Below are positions 26,757 to 34,793 of a DNA stretch of 64,000 bases, in pieces (the first letter of the stretch is position 1; each line of letters starts with the position of its first letter). The DNA comes from CAXBCP01 sp963977005 (GTDB lineage: Bacteria; Pseudomonadota; Alphaproteobacteria; MPNO01; UBA830), in contig CAXBMQ010000010.1 in assembly GCA_963977005.1 (NCBI GenBank), positions 62,001 through 126,000 of the forward strand. Direction: 5' to 3'. A program made the position numbers and the translations under genes. The notes beneath the pieces were generated by a model that saw only the letters and a list, made by a program, of their open reading frames with translations, was not told the origin of the DNA and made no database searches.

Positions 26757-27620
26757 CTACAAGCCGGCCACAGCTTCCAGGTGAACGCCCGCGGCAACAT
26801 GTTCAGCGCGGGTCGCGTCGAACTTTTCCTTTACCGGCGGCGGCAGCGTGATTTCCTTTTTTATTTCCGGCATGCTTTCCAGCCGCGCATACCACTCGCC
26901 CATGTTGGGGTGCAGTCTGGCGACCGGATATCCGGCCAGTGACAGCCGGTTGGCATAAATGAACCAGGCGATATCGAGCACGCTCAGGCTATCGCCGAGC
27001 AGGTACTCCCGGTCGGCAAGGCGGTCGTCGAGGTCGCCGAACACTTTGCGGAACTTTGCCGCAGCAGCCTGCGCGACCTCGTCGGTAATCCCTTCGGAAG
27101 CGATCGTTTCCCAGAAGCCGATCTCGACGCCGACGCGGCCGTCTTTCGCCCCGTTCACCGTGCCCGACCCCGTACTGGCATAGACCTTGAGGTCTTCCGC
27201 GGATTTCGGCGCATGCGGCGGATTGAAGACAAAACGGAAACTCAGCGCCCGCAGGTCGAGATGCAGGTCGTCCTCGTGTTTCAGCAGTTCGGCGACTTCG
27301 GTCTCCGATCCTTCCGGAATCAGGCGCGGTTCGGGATACACGCTTTCCAGATAGGTCAGGATATCGTTGCTCTCGATATGGACGTCCCCGTCATGAACCA
27401 GGACCGGCAGAAGCCCGCGCGGATTGATCCCGAGGAAGTATTCCTGAAGGTTCTCGTTGCCCATCAGGTCGATCAGATGCGATTCCCACGCGACACCCTT
27501 CAGGGCGAGAAAAATCCGCAATTTCTGCGAACAGGATGAAAATGGAAAATGGAAGACGTGCAACCCCTTCCAGTCCAGCACTTCGCGGGTCTTGATATCG
27601 CTGTCGGCAAGCTTGACCAT
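26757..27620 (-). CDS. Glutathione S-transferase family protein
   Basis: The 287-residue protein has an N-terminal thioredoxin-like GST domain (FPFSSCSQKLRIFLALKGV, with Ser/Cys where GSH contacts occur, and HIESNDILTYLES as the Pro-less SNAIL-like motif) and a C-terminal helical domain (YLLGDSLSVLDIAWFIYANRL). Such bacterial GSTs conjugate glutathione, remove halide or isomerise intermediates in aromatic degradation. ATG 27620 follows GGGAGAGAAG. It lies 30 bp downstream of a zinc-free alcohol-dehydrogenase-like gene on the same strand, suggesting an operon. Confidence 0.85.
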   Translation of the reverse strand: MVKLADSDIKTREVLDWKGLHVFHFPFSSCSQKLRIFLALKGVAWESHLIDLMGNENLQEYFLGINPRGLLPVLVHDGDVHIESNDILTYLESVYPEPRLIPEGSETEVAELLKHEDDLHLDLRALSFRFVFNPPHAPKSAEDLKVYASTGSGTVNGAKDGRVGVEIGFWETIASEGITDEVAQAAAAKFRKVFGDLDDRLADREYLLGDSLSVLDIAWFIYANRLSLAGYPVARLHPNMGEWYARLESMPEIKKEITLPPPVKEKFDATRAEHVAAGVHLEAVAGL

Positions 27621-27650
27621 TTCTTCTCTCCCTGGGTTTTCGTTCTTCTA

Positions 27651-28661
27651 TCACGCCCCGGTGCGTATGACGATCTTGCCGAAATGGCTGTCGCTCTGCA
27701 TGCAGTGATAGGCCCCGCGCGCATCCTCGAAGTCGAACGTTCGGTCGATAACCGGTCTCATTTCATTGGCAGCAATCGCCGCGTTCATATTCCGGAACAT
27801 CTCGCGACTGCCGACATAGATACCGCTGATCCGGCCCGATTTCCCAAGCAGCGGGTACGGATTGAGCTCGCCCTGCGTGAGTACCCCGATCAGCGCGATA
27901 TGCCCGCCAAAGGCTAGCGCTCCGACGGATTTCTGCAACGTTCCCGCCCCGCCAACCTCGACGACATGATCGACCCCGACGCCACCTGTCAGGTCCATCA
28001 CGGCCTCGTCCCAGTCCGGCGTCTCGGCATAGTTGATCGTCTCGTCTGCCCCGAGGTCGCGGGCACGTTCCAGTTTCTCGCTACTCTTGGACGTGATGAT
28101 CGTCCGCGCGCCCATCATCTTCGCGAATTGCAGACCGAAAATCGACACACCCCCGGTGCCCAGCAGCAGGACCGTCTCGCCAGCCTTGAGGCCGCCGCGC
28201 GCAACAAGCCCATGCCAGGCCGTTACACCCGCGCAGGTGAGCGTGCCGGCTTCGTCCCAGGTCAGGTGATCGGGCACATGCACCAGCGCGCCCCCGGGCA
28301 GAACGGTTTCCGCCGACAGCATTCCCTCTTCCGCACCGCCAAGCGCGCTTGCCATCACCGCGGCGGATATCCGGCCCGCTTCCCAGCGCTTGAAAAAGCA
28401 GCTTGCGACGCGGTCGCCCGGTTTGAATTCGGTAACGTTCGCCCCAACTGCCAGGACTTCGCCTGCCCCGTCGGAATTCGGGATTCGCGGCAGCGGCGTG
28501 TTGCGCGCGCCGGGCGCAAGGACGGTGTTCATGTCCCGCCGGTTGATCGAAGACGTCATCATCTTCACCCGCACCTCGCCCGGTCCGGGATCGCCGATCT
28601 CGACATCGGTCAGGTTGAGGGCATCGATGCCGTCGTCGTTTTCGATACGCCAAGCTTTCAC
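27651..28661 (-). CDS. Medium-chain alcohol dehydrogenase/quinone reductase-like (MDR)
   Basis: The 336-residue protein starts at GTG 28661 (AGGGAG upstream). The N-terminal GroES-like domain begins MKAWRIENDDG. The Rossmann domain carries VLLLGTGGVSIFGLQFAKMMGA near 160, the nucleotide-binding loop of the MDR superfamily. The ADH structural-zinc cysteine cluster is not seen, nor is a full catalytic zinc set (DRVASCFF stands in the usual position), so a zinc-independent NADPH quinone or enoyl reductase is more likely than an alcohol dehydrogenase. It precedes the GST gene and follows the lipocalin-like gene (24 bp) on the same strand. Confidence 0.85.
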   Translation of the reverse strand: MKAWRIENDDGIDALNLTDVEIGDPGPGEVRVKMMTSSINRRDMNTVLAPGARNTPLPRIPNSDGAGEVLAVGANVTEFKPGDRVASCFFKRWEAGRISAAVMASALGGAEEGMLSAETVLPGGALVHVPDHLTWDEAGTLTCAGVTAWHGLVARGGLKAGETVLLLGTGGVSIFGLQFAKMMGARTIITSKSSEKLERARDLGADETINYAETPDWDEAVMDLTGGVGVDHVVEVGGAGTLQKSVGALAFGGHIALIGVLTQGELNPYPLLGKSGRISGIYVGSREMFRNMNAAIAANEMRPVIDRTFDFEDARGAYHCMQSDSHFGKIVIRTGA

Positions 28662-28685
28662 CGGTTATACTCCCTGCGTTGAGAT

Positions 28686-29114
28686 CTAGAGTTTCCGCCA
28701 GCGCGCCGCGCCGCGATGCATCTTGCCGGCCAGCAGAATGGGACCGGTCGTCCGAAGCTGCAATTCATCGCCGACCATCGATGTCAGCCGCACCTGTTCG
28801 CCGCCGACCCAGTTGGGAAACAGGCTGTAGGTGATCCCAAACGTGATGGCGCTGCCGTCGAACGTCCACGTCCCGCCGAAGGAGACGTAGCCGTCCGCGG
28901 CTTCGCCTTTTTCATCCGCCGTCCCGCCCAGCAGGTCGCCGCTGGCATAGGCACTGCGTCCGGTGCGCATCATCGTGAAGGCGTAGTTGCCGTCCGCCCC
29001 GAGAATCAGGTTGCCGACGGGCGTTTCGCCCAACGGGTCCATTTCGACGCCGTCATCGTCGGTAAACCAGAACCGCTGGAGGTCCCATGTGCCGAAAAGG
29101 TCATCCCTGTTCAT
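28686..29114 (-). CDS. Lipocalin-like domain protein
   Basis: The 142-residue single-domain protein has the lipocalin-like pattern of PF13924-type proteins: it begins LFGTWDLQRFWFTDDDG (the GxW strand), then NLILGADGNYAFTMM, a FGGTWTFDGSAITF strand and a final LAGKMHRGAARWRKL. These small beta barrels often sit next to genes for aromatic or polyketide metabolism and are thought to bind or isomerise intermediates; no reaction is proven. No signal peptide. It is the first gene of a minus-strand set with the MDR reductase and GST, divergent by 41 bp from the CoA-transferase operon. Confidence 0.7.
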   Translation of the reverse strand: MNRDDLFGTWDLQRFWFTDDDGVEMDPLGETPVGNLILGADGNYAFTMMRTGRSAYASGDLLGGTADEKGEAADGYVSFGGTWTFDGSAITFGITYSLFPNWVGGEQVRLTSMVGDELQLRTTGPILLAGKMHRGAARWRKL

Positions 29115-29155
29115 TCTATTTGCCTGTTTTCATAGATCGTCGCACAATATGCGCC

Positions 29156-29989
29156 ATGGACGTTCCCGAAGGCTATATCTCCGTCGAAGAAATCGCCAGC
29201 CGTATCCCGGACGGGGCGCTGATTGGCGTCCCGAAGGAAGACGGCGGCGTCGCGATGGAGGTCACGCGGGCACTTATCCGGCGCGGCGCGCGCGACCTGC
29301 GGCTGCTGACCGTGCCCGTCAGTTCGATGCAGGCGGATATTCTCATCGGCGCCGGGTGTATCGCGGAGATCGAGACCAGCGGCGTTTCCATGGGGGAATT
29401 CGGCTACGCGCCGTGTTTCCGCCGCGCCGTCCAGGACGGCACTATCGTGATCCGGGATGCGACCTGCCCGGCCCTCTATGCCGAACTGCAGGCATCCGAA
29501 AAAGGCGCGCCGTTCCAGCCGTTGCGCGGCATACTCGGGTCTGACGTGTTGGCCCACCGCGCCGACTGGAAGGTCATCGACAACCCCTTTGCGGAAGGCG
29601 GCGGCGACCCCGTTGTCCTCCTGCCCGCGGTGCGCCCGGATGTCGCCCTGTTCCACGCCCGGTACGGAGACCGCTACGGCAATGTCTGGGTCGGCCCGAA
29701 ACGGGAATGCGTGCTGCTCGCCCATGCCTCGGCGAGCGCCTTGGTGACCGTCGAGGAAATCTGGGACGGCAACCTGATGGAAGACGACCGCATGCTGGCC
29801 GGCACCATTCCACCGGTTTACGTGGATGCCGTCGCCCATGCCGAACGCGGCGCCTGGCCGCTTTCGCTCGCCAACTGTTACGGGCGGGACGGCGCACATC
29901 TGCAGGACTATGTGAAGGCCGCAAAATCGCCGGACGGCTTTGCCGACTACCTGAAACAGCATGTCTATGGCACGCAGGCGGCCGCCTGA
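29156..29989 (+). CDS. CoA-transferase-like subunit A (family I)
   Basis: ATG 29156 gives 277 residues. It is homologous to the alpha subunits of glutaconate/3-oxoacid CoA-transferases (IPDGALIGVPKEDGGVAMEVTRALIRRGARDLRL at the start, ALFHARYGDRYGNVWVG in the middle). The related IpdA/IpdB proteins of steroid catabolism are ring-opening hydrolases rather than transferases, so either chemistry is possible. The B subunit gene begins 8 bp after the stop. The pair heads a plus-strand operon with a decarboxylase-like protein, a thioesterase and three SDRs, which points to CoA-thioester catabolism. Confidence 0.8.
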   Translation: MDVPEGYISVEEIASRIPDGALIGVPKEDGGVAMEVTRALIRRGARDLRLLTVPVSSMQADILIGAGCIAEIETSGVSMGEFGYAPCFRRAVQDGTIVIRDATCPALYAELQASEKGAPFQPLRGILGSDVLAHRADWKVIDNPFAEGGGDPVVLLPAVRPDVALFHARYGDRYGNVWVGPKRECVLLAHASASALVTVEEIWDGNLMEDDRMLAGTIPPVYVDAVAHAERGAWPLSLANCYGRDGAHLQDYVKAAKSPDGFADYLKQHVYGTQAAA

Positions 29990-29997
29990 CGCACCGG

Positions 29998-30729
29998 ATG
30001 GATTATACCCGCGAAGAACTGCTGATCTGCGCCATCGCCCGGATGCTGGACGGCTGCAAGAATATCGCCGTCGGCACCGCGTCGCCGATACCCGGCAGCG
30101 CCGCACTGCTGGTACAGGCCCTGACCGGCGGCGCCGCGCGGGCGAGTATCCTCGGCAGCAATATCCACAATCCGTTCAACGACGGCGGTCCCGAACTTTT
30201 CGACCGCGCCGGTCAGGGCCGCGTTGATGCGTTTTTCCTGGGCGGCGGGCAGATCGACGGCGAAGGCAACATCAACCTGGTCAGCACCGGCCCCTACCCC
30301 GAACCCGACACCCGGTTTCCCGGCAGCTTCGGGTCGGCCTATCTGTATTTTTCGGTACCCCGGGTCATCCTGTTCCGCGAGGAACATTCGCGCCGGGTGT
30401 TTGTCGACAAGGTGGACTTCATCAGCGCGCCGGGATGGAGCCCCCCCGGCGTCCATCGCCCCGGCGGGCCCTACGCGCTGATCACCAGCCTGTGCATTTT
30501 TATGTATGACCGCGACCGTCACCGGTTCCGGCTGGACGGCCTGCTGCCGGGGGCGACGCTCGAAGAAGTGCGCGACAATACCGGCTTCGACTTCGACTGC
30601 CCGGACGATATCGGCCCCGTCGCCCCGCCCGAACCGGACCGGGTCGCCCTGATCCATTCACGGATCGCCGAGGAGATTTCCGAAACCTATCCCGAATTCG
30701 CCCACAACCGGCTGGGCTGGCGGGGCTGA
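29998..30729 (+). CDS. CoA-transferase-like subunit B (family I)
   Basis: The 243-residue partner of the preceding subunit starts at ATG 29998 (MDYTREELLICAIARML). Family features are GTASPIPGSAALLVQ near 22, VDAFFLGGGQIDGEGNINLV near 77 and VDKVDFISAPGW near 140. The catalytic glutamate of true transferases normally sits in an E-N-G-type motif; the matching region here (ILGSNIHNPFN, near 50) has no glutamate. This resembles IpdB-type subunits, and activity as a CoA hydrolase or lyase is as likely as transfer. It is cotranscribed with subunit A; the next gene starts 53 bp on. Confidence 0.8.
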   Translation: MDYTREELLICAIARMLDGCKNIAVGTASPIPGSAALLVQALTGGAARASILGSNIHNPFNDGGPELFDRAGQGRVDAFFLGGGQIDGEGNINLVSTGPYPEPDTRFPGSFGSAYLYFSVPRVILFREEHSRRVFVDKVDFISAPGWSPPGVHRPGGPYALITSLCIFMYDRDRHRFRLDGLLPGATLEEVRDNTGFDFDCPDDIGPVAPPEPDRVALIHSRIAEEISETYPEFAHNRLGWRG

Positions 30730-30782
30730 CAGACCCCGTCCCGCCCCTGCTATACTGGGCGCAATAAAAAGGGAGGGACGAC

Positions 30783-31757
30783 GTGACAACCTACACGATG
30801 GCGCTCGAACGCTACGACCGGCACGTACCGTTTTTCACCGGCGCCGTTATGCCGCCGGACGGTATCGAGATTACGCCGCTTGAAGTGGGCATAGACCATA
30901 CCCACCGGGACGGGCGCGACAGGCATGAGCGCATGCTGCGGAACAACGAATTCGATATCTGCGAATTGTCGTTTTCATCCTACATCATGGCGGTCGACCG
31001 CGGCGCGGACCTCACCGCCACCCCCGTGTTCCCGCGCCGCCTGTTCAGCCAGAACCATATCTACGTGCGCGCCGATTCCGGCATTCAGACGCCGGCGGAC
31101 CTTGCCGGGCGGAAGGTCGCGCTGCGGGCCTTCCAGACAACGATGTCGGTGCTCGTCAAAGGCGATCTCAAGTTCTTCTACGGCGTGCCGTGGGAAGACA
31201 TCCACTGGATCATGGAAGCCGAGGAAGCGCTGGCCTGGACGCCGCCGGACGGCGCCCGGATCGACTGGCTGACCGACGGTCGCCGCGGCGCGGACCTGCT
31301 GCTCTCCGGCGAGGTCGACGCGATGATCTTTCCCCACCCGCCACGCGAAGTGCTGGAGGCCGGCGATACGATCCGCCGCCTGTTCCCCGACCCGATGGCC
31401 GAGGCGAAGCGATACTACGACCAGCTTGGCTATTTCCCGATCATGCACATCATGGCCTTCCGAAACGAAGTCGTCGCAGGCAATCCGGAACTGCCGTGCG
31501 CGGTGATCGACATGTGGGACACGGCGAAGCGCCTCGCCGCCGATTACTATGAAGACCCGGGTTATTCGGAAATCGCCTTTGCCCGGAATGCGATGGAACA
31601 TCAGAACGAGATGTTCGGGGCCGATATCTGGCCCTCCGGGTTCGCGGTAAACCGGGATAATATCGCGAAGTTTATCGATTACAGCGCGGATCAGGGACTG
31701 ATCGGCGCGGCGTACGAGCCGGAACGCCTGTTCCACGCATCCGTTCTGGATACCTGA
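30783..31757 (+). CDS. 4,5-dihydroxyphthalate decarboxylase-like protein, second copy
   Basis: GTG 30783 follows GGGAGGG (30771-30777) and yields 324 residues. The two-lobed substrate-binding fold is shared with the protein at 10480-11475: FDICELSFSSYIM near residue 58, RADSGIQTPADLAGRKVALRAFQ near 97 and YFPIMHIMAFRNEV near 217 are the common landmarks. There is no signal peptide, so it is not a transporter binding protein. It lies inside the CoA-transferase/thioesterase/SDR operon, so a decarboxylation or related step on a dicarboxylic or aromatic intermediate is likely. No family member of known reaction is close enough to name one. Confidence 0.78.
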   Translation: MTTYTMALERYDRHVPFFTGAVMPPDGIEITPLEVGIDHTHRDGRDRHERMLRNNEFDICELSFSSYIMAVDRGADLTATPVFPRRLFSQNHIYVRADSGIQTPADLAGRKVALRAFQTTMSVLVKGDLKFFYGVPWEDIHWIMEAEEALAWTPPDGARIDWLTDGRRGADLLLSGEVDAMIFPHPPREVLEAGDTIRRLFPDPMAEAKRYYDQLGYFPIMHIMAFRNEVVAGNPELPCAVIDMWDTAKRLAADYYEDPGYSEIAFARNAMEHQNEMFGADIWPSGFAVNRDNIAKFIDYSADQGLIGAAYEPERLFHASVLDT

Positions 31758-31778
31758 TTCAACGAAGGAGAACTCTCC

Positions 31779-32216
31779 GTGGATAATGTCTTCGAGTTAT
31801 ATCGCGCCGTCGTGTTTCCGTGGCACTGCGACCATATCGGCCATATGAACGTGCGCTGGTACGCCCATCATTTCGACGATGCGGGTTTTCATTTGTGGAC
31901 CGTCGCCGGCGTCAGCCAGAAGGAAATGCATGACAGCGGCGTGAGCCTCGTCGTCGGGCAGATCAAGATCAACTATGTCCACGAAATGAAAGCCGGCGAC
32001 CTGCTCGTTATCCGCGGCGGGTTCAGCCATGTCGGCGGCAAATCGATCCGTCACCACCTGCGGCTGTACAATGCAGATACGAACGTGCTGTGCGCGACCC
32101 AGGACACCATAGAGGTCTTCTTCGATCCGGAGACGCGAAGCTCCGCGCCGATGCCGGACTATTATCGCGAGAAGCTGACACCGCTGGTCGTCGATTTCGA
32201 AAACGACAAGGACTGA
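31779..32216 (+). CDS. Hotdog-fold acyl-CoA thioesterase (4HBT type)
   Basis: The 145-residue protein shows the 4-hydroxybenzoyl-CoA thioesterase motif WHCDHIGHMNVRWY near residue 16, where the Asp is the catalytic residue, and a five-stranded hotdog layout with a central helix. It would hydrolyse an acyl- or aroyl-CoA to the free acid. It lies 21 bp after the decarboxylase-like gene and 4 bp before the first SDR gene, so it is translated in the same operon. A valid alternative is a non-catalytic hotdog dehydratase, but the Asp argues for thioesterase. Confidence 0.85.
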   Translation: MDNVFELYRAVVFPWHCDHIGHMNVRWYAHHFDDAGFHLWTVAGVSQKEMHDSGVSLVVGQIKINYVHEMKAGDLLVIRGGFSHVGGKSIRHHLRLYNADTNVLCATQDTIEVFFDPETRSSAPMPDYYREKLTPLVVDFENDKD

Positions 32217-32220
32217 TCGC

Positions 32221-33087
32221 ATGGGCTTACTGACCGGCAAAACAGCCATCGTCACGGGCGCGGGACGCGGTCTGGGCAAGGCAATGGCCCAGGGCCTGGT
32301 CGATGCCGGCGCGAACGTCGCACTGGTGGAACTCGACCGGGACGTGCTCGATCAGGCGGCGGCCGACATCGGCGAGAACTGCATCGCTGCGCCGGGCGAC
32401 GTGTCCAGTCCGGACGATGCGAAAAGGATTGTCGAAGAGACACTCGCCGCTTTCGGCGGGCTACATATCCTGGTCAACAATGCAGGGCTTGGCCCCGAGC
32501 GCTTCCGCGACACAGACCGCTCCAACGCCAAGATGATCTGGGAAATCGATCTCGCCGACTGGCGGCTGTATCTCGACGTCAACACGACCGGCCATTTCGT
32601 CATGACGCAGGCAGTGATGCCGCACCTGCTGGCGCAGGACTGGGGCCGCATCGTCAATGTCACCACCAGCCTCGATACCATGACCAACTACACAAACGGC
32701 GCGTACGGGCCTTCCAAGGCAGGCGCCGAGGCCCTGGCGACGATGATTGCGGGGGGCGTCGCGGGAACCGGCGTCACCTGCAACGTGCTGATCCCGGGCG
32801 GTCCGGCAGATACGCGAATGATCTCGGCGACCGGCGTGTACGAGAACCGCGACAAGCTGATCCAGCCGGATGTGATGGTGCCGCCCCTGCTCCAACTTGT
32901 CTCCGACGAGGGAGGAAACGTGAACAACCGCCGTTTCCGCGCGGCCCTGTGGGACACCGCAATCGGCGGTGAAGAAAACCTGGAGAACTGCGGCGATCCG
33001 ATCGCCTGGCCTCAGCTCGGCGGCAAGGCAATCCGCCCGGATAACGACCCCCGTGGCAGCAGCAATACGGGGAATGAAAATGGCTGA
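32221..33087 (+). CDS. Short-chain dehydrogenase/reductase, first of three tandem paralogues
   Basis: The 288-residue SDR has TGAGRGLG (cofactor loop, near 12), NNAGLG near 86, NVTTS with the catalytic Ser near 145 and YGPSK (YxxxK) near 161. The ELDRD after the second strand suggests NAD(H) preference. It oxidises or reduces a hydroxyl or keto group of an unknown substrate. Its C-terminus is longer than in classical SDRs and shares the IPGGPADTRMI segment and the WPQLGGKAI tail with its two downstream neighbours. The next gene overlaps it by 8 bases. Confidence 0.9.
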   Translation: MGLLTGKTAIVTGAGRGLGKAMAQGLVDAGANVALVELDRDVLDQAAADIGENCIAAPGDVSSPDDAKRIVEETLAAFGGLHILVNNAGLGPERFRDTDRSNAKMIWEIDLADWRLYLDVNTTGHFVMTQAVMPHLLAQDWGRIVNVTTSLDTMTNYTNGAYGPSKAGAEALATMIAGGVAGTGVTCNVLIPGGPADTRMISATGVYENRDKLIQPDVMVPPLLQLVSDEGGNVNNRRFRAALWDTAIGGEENLENCGDPIAWPQLGGKAIRPDNDPRGSSNTGNENG

Positions 33088-33916
33088 CGGAAAACTTTCC
33101 GGAAAAGTCATCATGGTCACCGGCGCCGGGCGCGGTCTGGGCCGGGCTATGGCGCTCGCATTTGCTGAAAACGGCGCCCGGCTGGCCCTCGTCGATCTCG
33201 ACGGCGAGGAGCTTCAGCAGGTCGCGCAGGAAATTCAGGATATCGGCGGCGCGAATTCCGTCATCCCGCTGGGAGCCGATGTCTGCGACCCGGACAGCGC
33301 GGCGACAGCCGTACACTATGCCGCGGAAAATTTCGGACGGCTCGATGTCGTCTTCAACAATGCCGCCCTCGGACCGCAGGCCGTCACCGAAGACCCCTAT
33401 GGCGCACCGCCCCGGTTCTGGGAACTGAACCCCTATATCTTCGTGCGGATGATGGACATCAATGCGGCCGGACCGCAGCTCGTGGCTGCCGCAGCCGTGC
33501 CCCACATGCTGAAAAACGGATGGGGGCGCATCGTCAATATCACCACCGCCCTGGATGCGATGTACGTTCCCGGCATGGGCGCCTACGGGCCGTCAAAGGC
33601 CGCTCTTGAGGCACACACGGCGATTATGGCAAAGGACCTGGAAGGTACCGGGGTGACCGCCAACGTGCTGATCCCAGGCGGTCCGGCCAATACCCGCATG
33701 ATCCCCGATGCCACGGGAATACCGCGCGATGCGCTGATACAGCCCGAGGCCATGCAGGCGCCGGCTGTATGGCTCGCGTCCGACGACTCCGACGGCCATA
33801 GCGGCAAGCGTTTTATCGCCGCTCACTGGGACAAGGGGCTCGACAAGGCCTCCGCCCCCTGTGCCTGGCCGCAACTGGGTAAACAGGCGATCCTGCCCGG
33901 TTCCATTACACGCTGA
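33080..33916 (+). CDS. Short-chain dehydrogenase/reductase, second tandem paralogue
   Basis: ATG 33080 overlaps the preceding SDR stop by 8 bases, so translation is probably coupled. The 278-residue protein keeps TGAGRGLG, DLDGE (acidic residue after strand 2, NAD preference), NNAALG, NITTA and YGPSK. The usual catalytic Ser position reads NITTALDA, with Ala rather than Ser at the aligned spot (paralogues have TTSLDT), so activity or mechanism may differ; Thr may substitute. It shares IPGGPANTRMI and the WPQLGKQAI tail with its neighbours. Confidence 0.88.
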   Translation: MADGKLSGKVIMVTGAGRGLGRAMALAFAENGARLALVDLDGEELQQVAQEIQDIGGANSVIPLGADVCDPDSAATAVHYAAENFGRLDVVFNNAALGPQAVTEDPYGAPPRFWELNPYIFVRMMDINAAGPQLVAAAAVPHMLKNGWGRIVNITTALDAMYVPGMGAYGPSKAALEAHTAIMAKDLEGTGVTANVLIPGGPANTRMIPDATGIPRDALIQPEAMQAPAVWLASDDSDGHSGKRFIAAHWDKGLDKASAPCAWPQLGKQAILPGSITR

Positions 33917-33947
33917 CGGCTTTGCGCACTGACAGGGAGACTGCACC

Positions 33948-34793
33948 ATGACCGACCGGCCGCTTGAAGGACGGACTGCCCTGATCACCGGGGCCGGTCG
34001 CGGCCTCGGAAAATCAATGGCGGAAGGACTCGCGGCACAGGGCGCACGCATTGCCCTGGTCGACCTGGATGAAGACGTGCTCGCCGCCGCCGTGGCGGCC
34101 GTGGAAGCGAGCGGCGGCCAGGGATGCGCCTTCGGCGTCGCCGCAGACGTTACCGAGCAGGCGCGTGCACAAGCCGCAATCGACGCCACCGTCGAGGCAT
34201 TCGGCGGTCTCGACATTCTGATAAACGATGCGGCGCTCGGGCCGCAGGTCTTCTCGGACAACTTTTTCGCGGACAAGCCCAGGTTCTGGGAGATCGACCC
34301 GGAACTCTGGCACCGGGTCCTGACCGTGAATGCCTACGGCGCCCAGTTGATGAGCAGCCTGGCGGCACCGCTTCTGATCGATCGCGGATGGGGCCGCATT
34401 ATTAATGTGACCACCAGCCTCGATACGATGTATCTCAGCGGCTCGGGCGCATACGGCCCGTCCAAGGCGGCCCTCGAAGCGAATTCGCGGATCATGTCGG
34501 AAGACCTGGAGAAGACGGGCGTCACTGCCAATGTGCTCATTCCAGGCGGCCCGGCGGATACCCGGATGATCCCCGAAGCGACGGGCTTTGCGCGGGACGC
34601 GCTGGTTCAGCCGGAGGCGATGCGTGCGCCGGTTTCCTGGCTTTGTTCGACCGATGCCGACGATATCAACGGGATGCGCTTTATCGCGGCTTTATGGGAT
34701 GAGGCACTCCCCCGGGCGGAAAGAATCGCCCGGGCCGGCGCACCGATCGCCTGGACGCAGATTCCGTCAAAGGCCGTCTACCCGGGTAGCTGA
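33948..34793 (+). CDS. Short-chain dehydrogenase/reductase, third tandem paralogue
   Basis: The 281-residue SDR starts at ATG 33948, with CAGGGAG upstream. It carries TGAGRGLG, DLDED, NDAALG (Asp replaces the usual second Asn), NVTTS (catalytic Ser) and YGPSK, and the same IPGGPADTRMI and SKAVYPGS end region. The last 16 bases overlap the end of the convergent MFS gene. Retention of three intact copies suggests related but distinct steps, or a complex, rather than redundancy. The substrate is unknown. Confidence 0.9.
   Translation: MTDRPLEGRTALITGAGRGLGKSMAEGLAAQGARIALVDLDEDVLAAAVAAVEASGGQGCAFGVAADVTEQARAQAAIDATVEAFGGLDILINDAALGPQVFSDNFFADKPRFWEIDPELWHRVLTVNAYGAQLMSSLAAPLLIDRGWGRIINVTTSLDTMYLSGSGAYGPSKAALEANSRIMSEDLEKTGVTANVLIPGGPADTRMIPEATGFARDALVQPEAMRAPVSWLCSTDADDINGMRFIAALWDEALPRAERIARAGAPIAWTQIPSKAVYPGS

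Noticed and set aside
29078..29155. Longer start for CoA-transferase subunit A at 29087
   Set aside because: The added 23 residues are unlike the family and overlap the lipocalin-like gene start; ATG 29156 matches family alignment.
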